From contig CAJCJD010000205.1 of NCBI GenBank assembly GCA_903970555.1, positions 1 through 64,000 on the forward strand: DNA of 64,000 nt, read 5' to 3'. The translations under genes and the position numbers were made by a program. Of the stretch, positions 16,388-24,972 are shown one piece after another. Under the pieces are notes generated by a model. It did no database searches, was not told the origin of the DNA, and was given only the letters and a program-made list of their open reading frames with translations. This stretch comes from Vulcanimicrobiota bacterium (GTDB lineage: Bacteria; Pseudomonadota; Gammaproteobacteria; Xanthomonadales; Rhodanobacteraceae). Position 1 is the first letter of the stretch. The number at the start of each line of letters is the position of its first letter.

Positions 16388-17620
16388 TCAGCTACGAGCC
16401 TTGCCGAAGCCGACTCCGCGCGCCTCCGGCCCCAACCACACCAGCAACGCCAGCACCACCGCAACGACGGCCATCCAAAGCGACATCACCTGCGGCAGCC
16501 CCATCCCGGGACGCGCGGCAAGCCACGATTGCGCTGTAGCCGTCCCGGCTGCGAGCAAGTTGCCCATCTGATAGGCGAAACCCGGCAAGGTGCCGCGCAC
16601 GGCGTCGGGCGACAACTCATTGAGATGGGTCGGCACCACGCCCCAGGCGCCCTGCACCATCACCTGGATCAGGAAAGCACCCAAACCCAACAACAACAGC
16701 GAGCCGCCATACGCCCACAGCGGTATCACCGGAATGGCCAGCAACGCAGCGATGATCATGGCGCGACGACGACCGATTTTCTCCGACCACGCACCGAAGA
16801 AAATGCCGCCGACCAACGCCCCGAGGTTGAGCAGCGCAACCAGCACAAACGCGGCACCCGAACCGGTAGGCAGATGCAGATTCACTTCTTCGAACGTGTG
16901 ATACATGTCCTGCGAGCCGTGGCTGAACATGTTGAACGCCGCCATCAGGCACATCAGATAGATCGCCAGTTTCCACTGACCGCGCATCGCGTCGAACAGG
17001 CTGCGTTTGCCATGCTCGGCCTGACTGGCCGCCCACGCCGGCGACTCCGGCACTTTGCGGCGGATATACAGCACCAGCAACGCCGGCAACGCACCGACCA
17101 CGAACAGGCCACGCCAGCCGATGTGATCCACCAGCAACCAGTTCACCAACGCACCGAGAAAGAAACCGCAGGGATAACCGCTTTGCAGCAGGCCCGACAC
17201 CAGGCCACGGGATTTCGGCGGAATGGATTCCATCACCAAGGACGCACCGATACCCCACTCGCCACCCATCGCCACGCCAAATAAAAACCGCATGGCAAGC
17301 AGAATGGTGATCGAGGGCGAAAACGCCGTCGCCAGCTCAAACACCGAAAACAGGATCACGTCGACCATCAACACAGGCCGGCGCCCGTAGCGATCGGCCA
17401 GGCGGCCAAACAGCAACGCACCCACGGGACGCGCCGCAAGTGTGAGGAACACGCCAAGCGTGACCTCGGTCCGATCGACCCCAAATTCGTGGGCGATAGC
17501 GACAATCACAAAAGTGAACATGAAATAATCGAACGCATCGAGCGTCCAACCCAGGAAACTCGCCAACACGGTATGCCTTTGCTCGTGGTTCAACTCACGC
17601 AAGGCGGACAGGATGAGCAT
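16388..17620 (-). CDS. MFS carboxylate transporter, SHS/lactate type
   Basis: A 410-residue, 12-segment major facilitator. The N-terminal SFLGWTLDAFDYFMFTFVI is typical of the SHS (sialate/lactate) and related metabolite:H+ symporter families. The loop 2-3 motif GRLADRYGRRPVLM and GGEWGIGASLVMESIPPKSRG are conserved. It probably imports a monocarboxylate with a proton across the inner membrane. AGGAG precedes the ATG at 17620. The neighbours give no substrate clue. Confidence 0.85.
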   Translation of the reverse strand: MLILSALRELNHEQRHTVLASFLGWTLDAFDYFMFTFVIVAIAHEFGVDRTEVTLGVFLTLAARPVGALLFGRLADRYGRRPVLMVDVILFSVFELATAFSPSITILLAMRFLFGVAMGGEWGIGASLVMESIPPKSRGLVSGLLQSGYPCGFFLGALVNWLLVDHIGWRGLFVVGALPALLVLYIRRKVPESPAWAASQAEHGKRSLFDAMRGQWKLAIYLMCLMAAFNMFSHGSQDMYHTFEEVNLHLPTGSGAAFVLVALLNLGALVGGIFFGAWSEKIGRRRAMIIAALLAIPVIPLWAYGGSLLLLGLGAFLIQVMVQGAWGVVPTHLNELSPDAVRGTLPGFAYQMGNLLAAGTATAQSWLAARPGMGLPQVMSLWMAVVAVVLALLVWLGPEARGVGFGKARS

Positions 17621-17802
17621 GCGAAGCTCCTGGTTTGAGACCGCAGGAGGCTAGCACGATGAACGGCCCCGACAACGGGCCACCCAATATTCATGTATAC
17701 TTGGCGCTTGGGTGCCGCCCGTTCGGGCGATACGTTTCCCAACACCCCCCATAAAGCAACGCGGTTCTGCATGAACGCTCCGGGTTGCATCAGGAGTATT
17801 TC

Positions 17803-19140
17803 ATGTCATTCGAATCGCTGGGCCTAGCCCCTGCGTTGCTGCGCGCGCTTGCCGACCAAGGCTACACGCAACCTACCCCCATTCAGGCCGGCGCCATTCC
17901 GGTGGTATTGGAAGGTCACGACCTTCTAGCTGCCGCGCAAACCGGCACCGGCAAGACGGCCGCCTTCGCGCTGCCGTTGCTGCAACACTTGTCCACGGCC
18001 GGACAAACCATGACCCGTCGTCCGCGTGCATTGATCCTGACGCCGACGCGCGAACTGGCCGCACAGATCTACGACAACCTGCGCGACTACGGCAAACATC
18101 TACGCATCAGCTGCGCCACGATCTTTGGCGGCGTCAGCATGGGGCCGCAGATCCAGGCACTGCGTCGCGGCGTTGATATCGTCATTGCCACGCCGGGCCG
18201 CCTGGTCGACCACATGCAGCAGCGCACGCTGGATCTCAGCGGTGTTGAAGTGCTGGTGCTGGACGAAGCCGACCGCATGCTCGACATGGGCTTTCTGCCG
18301 CCGTTGAAGCGCATCATCAGCGCGTTGCCGAAGCAGCGCCAAACGCTTCTTTTCTCGGCCACTTTCGCACCTGAGATCAAGTCGCTGGCCATGCAGTTCA
18401 TGCACGCGCCGCGCGAAGTCTCGGTGACGCCTGCCAACAGCGTCGCCACCACGGTCAGTCACGAAGTGCATCCGGTGGATGCTTCGCGCAAGCGCGACCT
18501 GCTGTTGCACGTGCTGAGCAAAGACAGCCGTCGCCAGACGCTGGTGTTCAGCCGTACCAAGCATGGCGCCGACAAGCTGGTGAAGTATCTGGAGCAATCC
18601 GGTTTGCGCGCCGCGGCCATTCATGGCAACAAGAGCCAGAACGCTCGCACCCGCGCGCTCAGCGATTTCAAGAGCGGTCGCGTCACCGTGCTTGTGGCGA
18701 CCGATATCGCCGCACGCGGTATCGACATCGACCAGCTGCCCATCGTGATCAACTTCGATCTGCCGATGGTGGCCGAAGATTACGTACATCGCATTGGCCG
18801 TACCGGCCGTGCCGGTGCCGACGGCCTGGCACTATCGCTGGTCAGCCATGATGAATCGGGCTTGCTGCGCGATATCCGCAAGCTGCTTGCGCAGGACATC
18901 GCGATCAACGAAGTGCCCGGTTTCGAGCTTTCCTCACCGCTGCGTCTGGATGCCAGTGCACCGCGTCCCAAGCAGGGGCAGCGTCAGCCTCAGGCACGTT
19001 CGCAACGCCAGGGCGGTCAACGCCAAGGTGGTTCGTCGCATCGTCCGCATGCTCACGTGCAGGGCGGTGGTGGCGGCGAACACGCCATGGGTAACCGCAA
19101 GCGTCGTCCGCGCGGCAGCCGGCCGGCTGCCAAGGCTTAA
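17803..19140 (+). CDS. rhlE: DEAD-box ATP-dependent RNA helicase RhlE
   Basis: A 445-residue DEAD-box helicase. Motifs in order: Q motif ([14 protein letters not shown]), Walker [29 protein letters not shown] in [36 protein letters not shown] and [10 protein letters not shown]. The C-terminal tail is Gln/Arg/Gly-rich and basic, as in RhlE. It unwinds short RNA duplexes in ribosome assembly and RNA decay. AGGAG lies before the ATG. The leader holds a CGCCCGTTCGGGCG hairpin (17716-17729). A second helicase gene, deaD, lies 1 kb downstream. Confidence 0.94.
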   Translation: MSFESLGLAPALLRALADQGYTQPTPIQAGAIPVVLEGHDLLAAAQTGTGKTAAFALPLLQHLSTAGQTMTRRPRALILTPTRELAAQIYDNLRDYGKHLRISCATIFGGVSMGPQIQALRRGVDIVIATPGRLVDHMQQRTLDLSGVEVLVLDEADRMLDMGFLPPLKRIISALPKQRQTLLFSATFAPEIKSLAMQFMHAPREVSVTPANSVATTVSHEVHPVDASRKRDLLLHVLSKDSRRQTLVFSRTKHGADKLVKYLEQSGLRAAAIHGNKSQNARTRALSDFKSGRVTVLVATDIAARGIDIDQLPIVINFDLPMVAEDYVHRIGRTGRAGADGLALSLVSHDESGLLRDIRKLLAQDIAINEVPGFELSSPLRLDASAPRPKQGQRQPQARSQRQGGQRQGGSSHRPHAHVQGGGGGEHAMGNRKRRPRGSRPAAKA

Positions 19141-19153
19141 TCGCGGCAGCGAT

Positions 19154-19699
19154 TCAACCGCCCGGACAAATCCGGGCGGTCAGCACATGGTCTTCCCACA
19201 CGCCGGCAATCTGTAGATAACGTCTGGCGTAGCCTTCGCGCTCGAAACCAAGTTGCGCAAGCAACTTCGCGCTACGTTCATTACGCGGTAAGTAATTGGC
19301 CATCACGCGATGCAGGCCCAATTCGCCGAATGCCCAGGCGATGCCCGGCTCCAGCACTTCTCGCATCAGGCCCTGACCTTGCGCATGCGCCGCAATGCCA
19401 TAACCAAGATGACACGCCTGAAAAGCACCGCGCACGATGTTGGCGAAGGTGAACGTGGCAAGGATCTTCTGCTCATCGATGTCGAAGACGATCAAGGGAT
19501 AACCCCGATCGAGTCGTGCGTGCTCGCGCCCATCTGCAATCGAATGCATGCAATGCAATAGCGTGTAGTACTCGGCACCGCGCAGCGGCTCCCACGGTGC
19601 GAGGTGCTCGCGATTTTCCGTGCGATATCGCAACAGTTTCGGCGCATCCGCTTCATCGGCCAGACGAATATGCGTACGAGGTGTTCGCAAATACGGCAT
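19154..19699 (-). CDS. RimJ/RimL-family GNAT acetyltransferase
   Basis: A 181-residue GNAT enzyme with the layout of protein N-alpha-acetyltransferases RimJ/RimL. The N-terminal PRTHIRLADEADAPKLLRYR, the acetyl-CoA site GIAAHAQGQGLMREVL and LGLHRVMANYLPRNERSAKLLAQLGFEREG are typical. RimJ acetylates ribosomal protein S5 in E. coli; the substrate here is unproven. The start is ATG 19699, or the GTG just before it, which has better spacing to GGAGA. It lies between two RNA helicase genes, convergent with rhlE. Confidence 0.85.
   Translation of the reverse strand: MPYLRTPRTHIRLADEADAPKLLRYRTENREHLAPWEPLRGAEYYTLLHCMHSIADGREHARLDRGYPLIVFDIDEQKILATFTFANIVRGAFQACHLGYGIAAHAQGQGLMREVLEPGIAWAFGELGLHRVMANYLPRNERSAKLLAQLGFEREGYARRYLQIAGVWEDHVLTARICPGG
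19157..19180. terminator. Hairpin after rhlE embedded in the 3' end of the RimJ-like gene
   Basis: ACCGCCCGGA (19157-19166) and TCCGGGCGGT (19171-19180) give a perfect 10-bp stem with a CAAA loop, 16 nt after the rhlE stop. The same bases encode the last residues of the convergent acetyltransferase. There is no clear T-run on either side, so termination strength is uncertain. Confidence 0.45.
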
Positions 19700-20141
19700 C
19701 ACGATTGCACGTTCTCCAGCATCCCAGCGATAACACGAACGGTTGTTGCGTGGTTGGAATGATACGGGAACGCGCATTGGTGCTCGGCGTTCCTGATGTG
19801 CCGGCTGCGGCAACGCCTGGTTGATGCACATATGGTCTGGCCGCATGACGCTAACGCGCGTCGGCTTCTTTCACGATGCGTTGAGCTTTCGTTCGCCAGA
19901 TCATCGACCCGCACCCTTGGCTCGGCCCCCAGCCTGGCCGGGGGCCAAAGCCGTAGCCTATCCGCTGCCTGAGGGATACCCATACCCAGCCAGACCCGGT
20001 CTTTCAAGCGGTTTTACGCCGGAATTTCCTGATGACAAGGTGACTGGCGAGCCTCGGAATAAGGGTATGGCGGCTGTAGGCTGTTACAATAGTGACCATT
20101 CTCCCGCATGCCCTCGTGCATGCCACGTCGAGGTCTCCCCC

Positions 20142-22007
20142 ATGTCGTCCCCGTCTCCTGACACTACTCCGGCTTCCGCTGGCTTCTCTGCGCTTGCGCT
20201 CTCGCCGGAAGTACTGCGGGCACTGACCGATGTTGGCTACGAATCGCCTTCGCCGATCCAGGCCGCGACGATTCCTTCTTTGCTCCAGGGCCGCGATGTT
20301 TTGGGCCAGGCGCAGACCGGCACCGGCAAGACCGCCGCCTTCGCGTTGCCGATCCTGTCGCGGCTCGAAGCGCGCGCCGGCAAGCCGCAAGCATTGGTGC
20401 TGGCACCCACGCGCGAATTGGCCATCCAAGTGGCTGAAGCGTTCCAGCGCTACGCCACGCATATCCCTGGCTTCCAAGTGCTACCCATCTACGGCGGCCA
20501 GAGCTATGGCCCGCAGTTGCACGCATTGCGCCGTGGCGTGCACGTGGTTGTTGGCACGCCTGGCCGCGTGATCGATCACTTGGATCGCAAGACGCTCGAT
20601 CTTTCCGAACTGCGTTTCATCGTGCTCGACGAAGCCGATGAAATGCTGCGCATGGGCTTTATCGACGACGTCGAAAAAGTGCTGCAAGCCACGCCGCCGG
20701 AGCGTCAGGTGGCGTTGTTCTCCGCCACGATGCCGCCGCCGATTCGCAAGATCGCCCAGCACCATCTGAAAGACCCTGTTGAAGTCACCATCAAGGCCGC
20801 CACTACCACAGCCGCGAACATCCGCCAGCGCTATTGGTGGGTGAGCGGCATGCACAAATTGGATGCGATGACGCGCATCCTCGAAGCCGAACCGTTCGAC
20901 GCGATGATCATCTTCGCGCGTACCAAGCAGGCCACCGAAGAACTCGCCGAAAAGCTGCAAGCGCGCGGCCTCGCCGCCGCGGCGATCAATGGCGATATCG
21001 CGCAGCCGCAGCGCGAACGCGTAATTCAGCAACTCAAGGAAGGCAAGCTCGATATTCTCGTAGCGACCGACGTCGCCGCACGTGGTCTTGATGTGGATCG
21101 CATCAGCCACGTGATGAACTACGACATCCCCTACGACACCGAAAGCTATGTGCATCGCATCGGCCGTACCGGTCGTGCGGGACGTAGCGGCGAAGCGATT
21201 CTGTTCGTCACGCCCCGCGAAAAAGGCATGCTGCGCGCAATCGAACGCGCTACGCGCCAGCCGATCGAGGAGATGAAACTCCCAACGGTCGAAGCCGTGA
21301 ACGATCGCCGTATCACGCGCTTCAAGCAAAGCATCAGCGACACGCTCGCTGTCGGCGGCCTGGAACAATTCCAGCAGCTGATCGAGCAGTTCGAACAGGA
21401 ACACAACATTCCGGCAATCGAAATCGCCGCAGCGTTGGCGCGTCTTGTCCAGGGCGATCGCCCGCTGCTGCTGGAGCCACCGGCAAAACGCGAATATGCA
21501 CGCGAGACGCGCGAGCGCGACACTCGCCCTGCGCACGGACATGGCCACGACGGCGAGACGCGCCGTCCCGCGCGGGAATCGCGTCATCGTGACGATGCTC
21601 CCCGTGATGCCTCGCCGCGTCAGGCTCGTCCGCACGCCACCGAGGCAGGCAAGCGTACTTATCGCATCGAAGTAGGCCACGAACACGGTGTGAAGCCCGG
21701 CAACATCATCGGCGCCATCGCCAACGAGGCCGGCTTGGAAAGCCAATACATCGGACGACTGAGCATTCGTGGCGATTACAGCCTGATCGACCTGCCAGAC
21801 GGCATGCCGCCGGAAATCTTCCAGCACCTGAAAAAGGTGTGGGTGAACCAGCAGATGCTGCGCATCTGCGAGTGGAACGGCACCGAAGAGCAACCCGCCG
21901 AACATGCACCACGCAAGCCCGGATTCAAGCCGGCCCATGCGCGTGGCCATAGCGGCAAGCCGCGTCCGCAAGGACAGGGCGGCGGGAAGCCGCCGCGCCG
22001 CAAATAA
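20142..22007 (+). CDS. deaD: DEAD-box RNA helicase DeaD/CsdA with C-terminal RNA-binding domain
   Basis: A 621-residue cold-shock-type helicase. The helicase core (residues about 15-370) carries [28 protein letters not shown] with EMLRMGF, SAT, ATDVAARGLDV and [11 protein letters not shown] charged Arg/His/Asp linker (about 450-510) leads to a DbpA-type RNA-binding fold (YRIEVGHEHGVKPGNIIGAI ... IGRLSIRGDYSLIDLP). The tail is basic and Gly-rich. The start is ATG 20142 with GAGG 9 nt upstream; earlier in-frame sequence is leader. The leader contains a strong hairpin (GGCCCCC at 19924-19930 with GGGGGCC at 19940-19946). Confidence 0.93.
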   Translation: MSSPSPDTTPASAGFSALALSPEVLRALTDVGYESPSPIQAATIPSLLQGRDVLGQAQTGTGKTAAFALPILSRLEARAGKPQALVLAPTRELAIQVAEAFQRYATHIPGFQVLPIYGGQSYGPQLHALRRGVHVVVGTPGRVIDHLDRKTLDLSELRFIVLDEADEMLRMGFIDDVEKVLQATPPERQVALFSATMPPPIRKIAQHHLKDPVEVTIKAATTTAANIRQRYWWVSGMHKLDAMTRILEAEPFDAMIIFARTKQATEELAEKLQARGLAAAAINGDIAQPQRERVIQQLKEGKLDILVATDVAARGLDVDRISHVMNYDIPYDTESYVHRIGRTGRAGRSGEAILFVTPREKGMLRAIERATRQPIEEMKLPTVEAVNDRRITRFKQSISDTLAVGGLEQFQQLIEQFEQEHNIPAIEIAAALARLVQGDRPLLLEPPAKREYARETRERDTRPAHGHGHDGETRRPARESRHRDDAPRDASPRQARPHATEAGKRTYRIEVGHEHGVKPGNIIGAIANEAGLESQYIGRLSIRGDYSLIDLPDGMPPEIFQHLKKVWVNQQMLRICEWNGTEEQPAEHAPRKPGFKPAHARGHSGKPRPQGQGGGKPPRRK

Positions 22008-22021
22008 CGCGATGATGTGCC

Positions 22022-22043
22022 CTCCCCCTGTTTGCAGGGGGAG
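22022..22043 (+). terminator. Terminator-like palindrome after deaD
   Basis: CTCCCCCTG (22022-22030) pairs perfectly with CAGGGGGAG (22035-22043) around a TTTG loop, 14 nt after the deaD stop. It is related in sequence to the unit at 15823-15847. No U-run follows. Confidence 0.5.
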
Positions 22044-22179
22044 TATGTAGCTCGCGTCGCTACTCGCATATCGCTGTACACCGTTCCCAAAAAGCGACAC
22101 TGCGTTCCACTTTTCCCACCGTTGCGAACTCTCTTCTCGGCCCACACGTCTTCAGCATTAGCCCGCGGAAGTTGTCGCC

Positions 22180-22989
22180 ATGAGTGCACTGCCCAGTCTC
22201 TACATTTCGCACGGCTCGCCGATGACCGCGCTGAATCCTGGTCAGGTCGGCGTGCGCCTGGCCGAGCTGGCCGCGACGCTGCCGCGCCCGAAAGCCATCG
22301 TTGTCGCGACAGCCCACTGGCTGGCACACAACCCGACGGTAGGCGGCGCAGCGCATCCGGAAACCATCCACGATTTCTACGGTTTTCCGCGCGAACTGTT
22401 CGAAATCCACTATCCCGCCCCAGGCGCACCAGCTGTCGCCGCACAGGCGAAGCGCTTACTCGAACAAGCAGGTCTCGCACCCACGCTCGATGCCGCTCAT
22501 GGCCTCGACCATGGCGCGTGGGTGCCGTTGCGTATGCTCTATCCGCATGCCGATATTCCCGTCGTGCCGATATCGATCCAGCCGAACCTTGGGCCCGCGC
22601 ACCAATACGCCGTCGGGCAGGCGTTGGCTCCGCTGCGCGAAGAAGGCGTCTTGATCATCGGCTCGGGCAGCATCACGCACAATCTGCACGACTTCCGCGC
22701 CGGCTACAGCGAGGAGCGCGAAGCGCCTTATGTTCGGCCATTCATCGAGTGGATCGAGCAGAAGCTTGTCGCCGGCGATGTCCCAGCCCTACTCGACTAC
22801 CGCCGACAGGCACCATTCGCCGAGCGCGCGCACCCTACCGACGAACACTTTCTGCCGCTTTACGTGGCTCTCGGTGCCGCCGGCGAGCATGCCACCGCAC
22901 AACGCATCGACGCAGGCATAGATCTCGGCTTCCTTGCCATGGACATCTACCGCTTCAACAGCCAGCAATCCTCCATCACTGCACGATGA
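22180..22989 (+). CDS. ygiD: Extradiol ring-cleavage dioxygenase of the DODA/YgiD type
   Basis: A 269-residue LigB-superfamily protein, the length of 4,5-DOPA dioxygenase extradiol (YgiD). Metal ligands appear in LYISHGSP, TAHW, LDHGAWVPL and GSGSITHNL. E. coli YgiD cleaves L-DOPA to betalamic-type products and binds zinc or iron; the natural substrate here is unknown. The gene stands alone on the plus strand, and its 3' end overlaps the convergent cupredoxin gene by 14 bp, leaving no room for a separate terminator. Confidence 0.9.
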   Translation: MSALPSLYISHGSPMTALNPGQVGVRLAELAATLPRPKAIVVATAHWLAHNPTVGGAAHPETIHDFYGFPRELFEIHYPAPGAPAVAAQAKRLLEQAGLAPTLDAAHGLDHGAWVPLRMLYPHADIPVVPISIQPNLGPAHQYAVGQALAPLREEGVLIIGSGSITHNLHDFRAGYSEEREAPYVRPFIEWIEQKLVAGDVPALLDYRRQAPFAERAHPTDEHFLPLYVALGAAGEHATAQRIDAGIDLGFLAMDIYRFNSQQSSITAR

Positions 22990-23335
22990 TGGTGCCAACC
23001 ATCATCGGATGGATCGAGCAGTAATAGGTATACGTGCCCTGTTTGGAAAACGTCACACCGTAGGAGTCGCTGGTGTCCAACGCCTTCGACGACGTAAATT
23101 GCGCACCTGCGCTGGTGACGACGTGCGGCTCCTCGTCGCGATTGGTCCAGACTACGCGCGCGCCCGCTGGCACGGTGATCGTTTTGGGCGCAAAGGCGAA
23201 GTTACGTATATCGATCTGAAAAACCTTTGCGCCCTCCGCCGAGGAAGCATCAGCGGCGACGGCGCTGCGATCCACACCGCATAACGCCACCATCATCAAC
23301 ACGCACCCCAATCGAAGCGTTGCAGCGACAGTCAT
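22976..23335 (-). CDS. Exported plastocyanin-like cupredoxin
   Basis: A 119-residue protein with a signal peptide (residues 1-28, ending AVAA) and a cupredoxin domain. The type-1 copper ligands are in order: His in EEPHVV, then Cys, His and Met in YYCSIHPMM. The fold matches amicyanin/plastocyanin-like domains, so it is a periplasmic one-electron carrier or copper binder. Its ATG overlaps the metallophosphoesterase stop (ATGA), which implies coupled translation. Both genes lie behind an ECF-type promoter at 24322-24350. Confidence 0.9.
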   Translation of the reverse strand: MTVAATLRLGCVLMMVALCGVDRSAVAADASSAEGAKVFQIDIRNFAFAPKTITVPAGARVVWTNRDEEPHVVTSAGAQFTSSKALDTSDSYGVTFSKQGTYTYYCSIHPMMVGTIIVQ

Positions 23336-24273
23336 GACAGCACCTCTTCGGTGACCGCCAATGCGTCGGCGCCGCGCACATGACGCACGTCACGGATGCC
23401 CAAGTAGCGATGCAAGGCATCCGCCGTCACGCTTTGCAAAGGCCCAGGTCCTGGACCGACACCTGGGGCCGGTTGTGGATAGGCTGTCGATCGCGCCGTG
23501 TAGAACGTGATGGTTCCTTCCACCTTCTGCTGGATCTGGTGGATATGGCCGTTCAACACACTTACCGAGCCAAAACGCCGTAAATACGACAGCGCCTCGG
23601 CACTGTCGTCAGTACCCCAGCCCCATGCTGGATACAGCGGCCAGAGCGGCATATGCGCGAACACCACCAACGGCGTATCCGATGACAGACCCGCCAGATC
23701 GTTCTTAAGCCATACCAGTTGATCCGCCCCCAACGAACCCAAGCCGCCGGCGCGAAGGTTGAGCACGTTGATCAGGCCGACGAAATGCACGCCACCTTGA
23801 TCGAAGCTGTACCACCCGCCTGCCTGCTGCCGTTCGCCGAAGCGACGAAAAAATTCGGCGCCGTTGTCGCCGATCACATCGTGCTCGCCCGGTACGTAAA
23901 AAGTATGGCCGACGTGCGCTTCCTGCATCAGCCCCGCCAGGGTATCGAACTCGTCTGGCCGGGAAAGGTGTGTGAGATCGCCCGTATGCAGCAAAAAGGC
24001 CGGGCGATTCGCCTGGGCGTTAATCAACGCCAGCGACTGGCGAAGCGTGGCCGCCACATCCATGTTCGGCGCCTTGTGGAAGCCAATATGCGAATCGCTG
24101 ATCTGCACGAAGCTGAAACTGGCGTCTTTGGCGGCAGCCGCCGTGCCATCGCCAAGCGGCTGGGCGTGCAGCACACCGCTCTTCATCAGCCACAGGGTGC
24201 CGGCCCCGGCCCAGGCCATGCACTTCAGAAACTGACGCCGGCCCTCGGTTGGGTTGTCATGAACGTCTTGCAT
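23332..24273 (-). CDS. Tat-exported calcineurin-like metallophosphoesterase
   Basis: A 313-residue protein with a twin-arginine signal (GRRQFLKCMAWAGAGTLWLM). The dinuclear metal motifs follow in order: ISDSHIGF, LLHTGDLTH, VPGEHD, VFAHMPLW and NGHIHQ. Tat export suggests cofactor loading before transport. It probably hydrolyses a phosphomonoester or diester in the periplasm; the substrate is unknown. GGAG lies 9 nt before the ATG. It is co-transcribed with the cupredoxin and divergent from an ECF sigma gene whose promoter has the same motif. Confidence 0.9.
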   Translation of the reverse strand: MQDVHDNPTEGRRQFLKCMAWAGAGTLWLMKSGVLHAQPLGDGTAAAAKDASFSFVQISDSHIGFHKAPNMDVAATLRQSLALINAQANRPAFLLHTGDLTHLSRPDEFDTLAGLMQEAHVGHTFYVPGEHDVIGDNGAEFFRRFGERQQAGGWYSFDQGGVHFVGLINVLNLRAGGLGSLGADQLVWLKNDLAGLSSDTPLVVFAHMPLWPLYPAWGWGTDDSAEALSYLRRFGSVSVLNGHIHQIQQKVEGTITFYTARSTAYPQPAPGVGPGPGPLQSVTADALHRYLGIRDVRHVRGADALAVTEEVLS

Positions 24274-24321
24274 GATCGGTTACTCCACTCGGATAAAGCG
24301 GCCGCGCCGCTCTCCCCAAGC

Positions 24322-24350
24322 AATACCGGTCTTTCCATCGGCCTATTCCC
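24322..24350 (-). promoter_or_regulatory. ECF-type promoter of the metallophosphoesterase-cupredoxin operon
   Basis: On the minus strand GGGAATA (24350-24344), 16 nt, then GGTATT (24327-24322). The same GGGAATA-N16-GGTA pattern occurs on the plus strand before the ECF sigma gene. The two copies lie back to back, 13 nt apart. The predicted transcript starts about 40 nt before the ATG at 24273. Confidence 0.65.
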
Positions 24351-24363
24351 GCTTTTCCGCCAA

Positions 24364-24392
24364 GGGAATAAAGTCGCTGAAACAGCGGTAAT
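24364..24392 (+). promoter_or_regulatory. ECF-type autoregulatory promoter of the sigma/anti-sigma operon
   Basis: GGGAATA at 24364-24370, exactly 16 nt, then GGTAAT at 24387-24392. It shares both elements and spacing with the divergent promoter at 24322-24350. The predicted start of transcription coincides with the A of the sigma ATG at 24400, so the message may be leaderless. Confidence 0.65.
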
Positions 24393-24399
24393 ACCTTTT

Positions 24400-24972
24400 A
24401 TGCCAGCTGACTTTCACAACCTCGGGCACGATCCGCGCGCAGCCGGGAGCACCAGCTTCGATGTGTGCGTGCTGCCGCATTTGGACGCGGCGTACAACCT
24501 TGCCCGCTGGCTGTCCCGCGATGACATGGATGCGCAGGATGTCGTGCAGGAAGCGATGCTGCGCGCGTTTCGCTACTTCAATAGTTTCCACGGCGGCGAT
24601 GCGCGCGTCTGGCTACTCGCCATTGTGCGCAATACGTATTACTCGCTGCGCACAAAGGCGCCGCCGGATGGCATGCACGAAGCATTTGACGATGACGTGC
24701 ACACGATGAGCGACGAGCAACCCACGCCCGAAGCGCGCGCCATACTCGCCTTGGATGTGGGATCACTGCAGGTTGCGCTGGAAAACCTGCCTCATTCGTT
24801 GCGCGAAGTGATAGTGCTGCGCGAACTCGAAGAGTGCTCGTACAAACAAATTGCCGCGATCACCGGACAGAAGATCGGAACGGTCATGTCGCGACTTGCC
24901 CGCGCGCGCGAACGACTAAGAGCCGAGCTGACCCGCCATTCCACGGAGGCACGCCGTCATGATGTGCAATGA
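24400..24972 (+). CDS. ECF-family RNA polymerase sigma factor
   Basis: A 190-residue sigma factor with region 2 (DAAYNLARWLSRDDMDAQDVVQEAMLRAFRYF, split here by the variable linker after WLLAIVRNTYYS) and region 4 (ENLPHSLREVIVLRELEECSYKQIAAI, GTVMSRLARARERLRAEL). The GTVMSRLARAR helix contacts the -35 element. The start at 24400 is the last ATG before region 2 and has no Shine-Dalgarno, in keeping with a leaderless message from the promoter ending at 24392. The anti-sigma gene overlaps its 3' end by 14 nt. Confidence 0.9.
   Translation: MPADFHNLGHDPRAAGSTSFDVCVLPHLDAAYNLARWLSRDDMDAQDVVQEAMLRAFRYFNSFHGGDARVWLLAIVRNTYYSLRTKAPPDGMHEAFDDDVHTMSDEQPTPEARAILALDVGSLQVALENLPHSLREVIVLRELEECSYKQIAAITGQKIGTVMSRLARARERLRAELTRHSTEARRHDVQ

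Noticed and set aside
19821-20141. N-terminal extension of deaD from 19821
   Set aside because: Translation is Arg/Pro-rich without helicase homology; a GAGG-preceded ATG at 20142 opens the usual N-terminus.
23719-24399. Long in-frame extension upstream of the ECF sigma gene at 24400
   Set aside because: It crosses the divergent metallophosphoesterase gene and both promoters; the extension has no sigma-like content.
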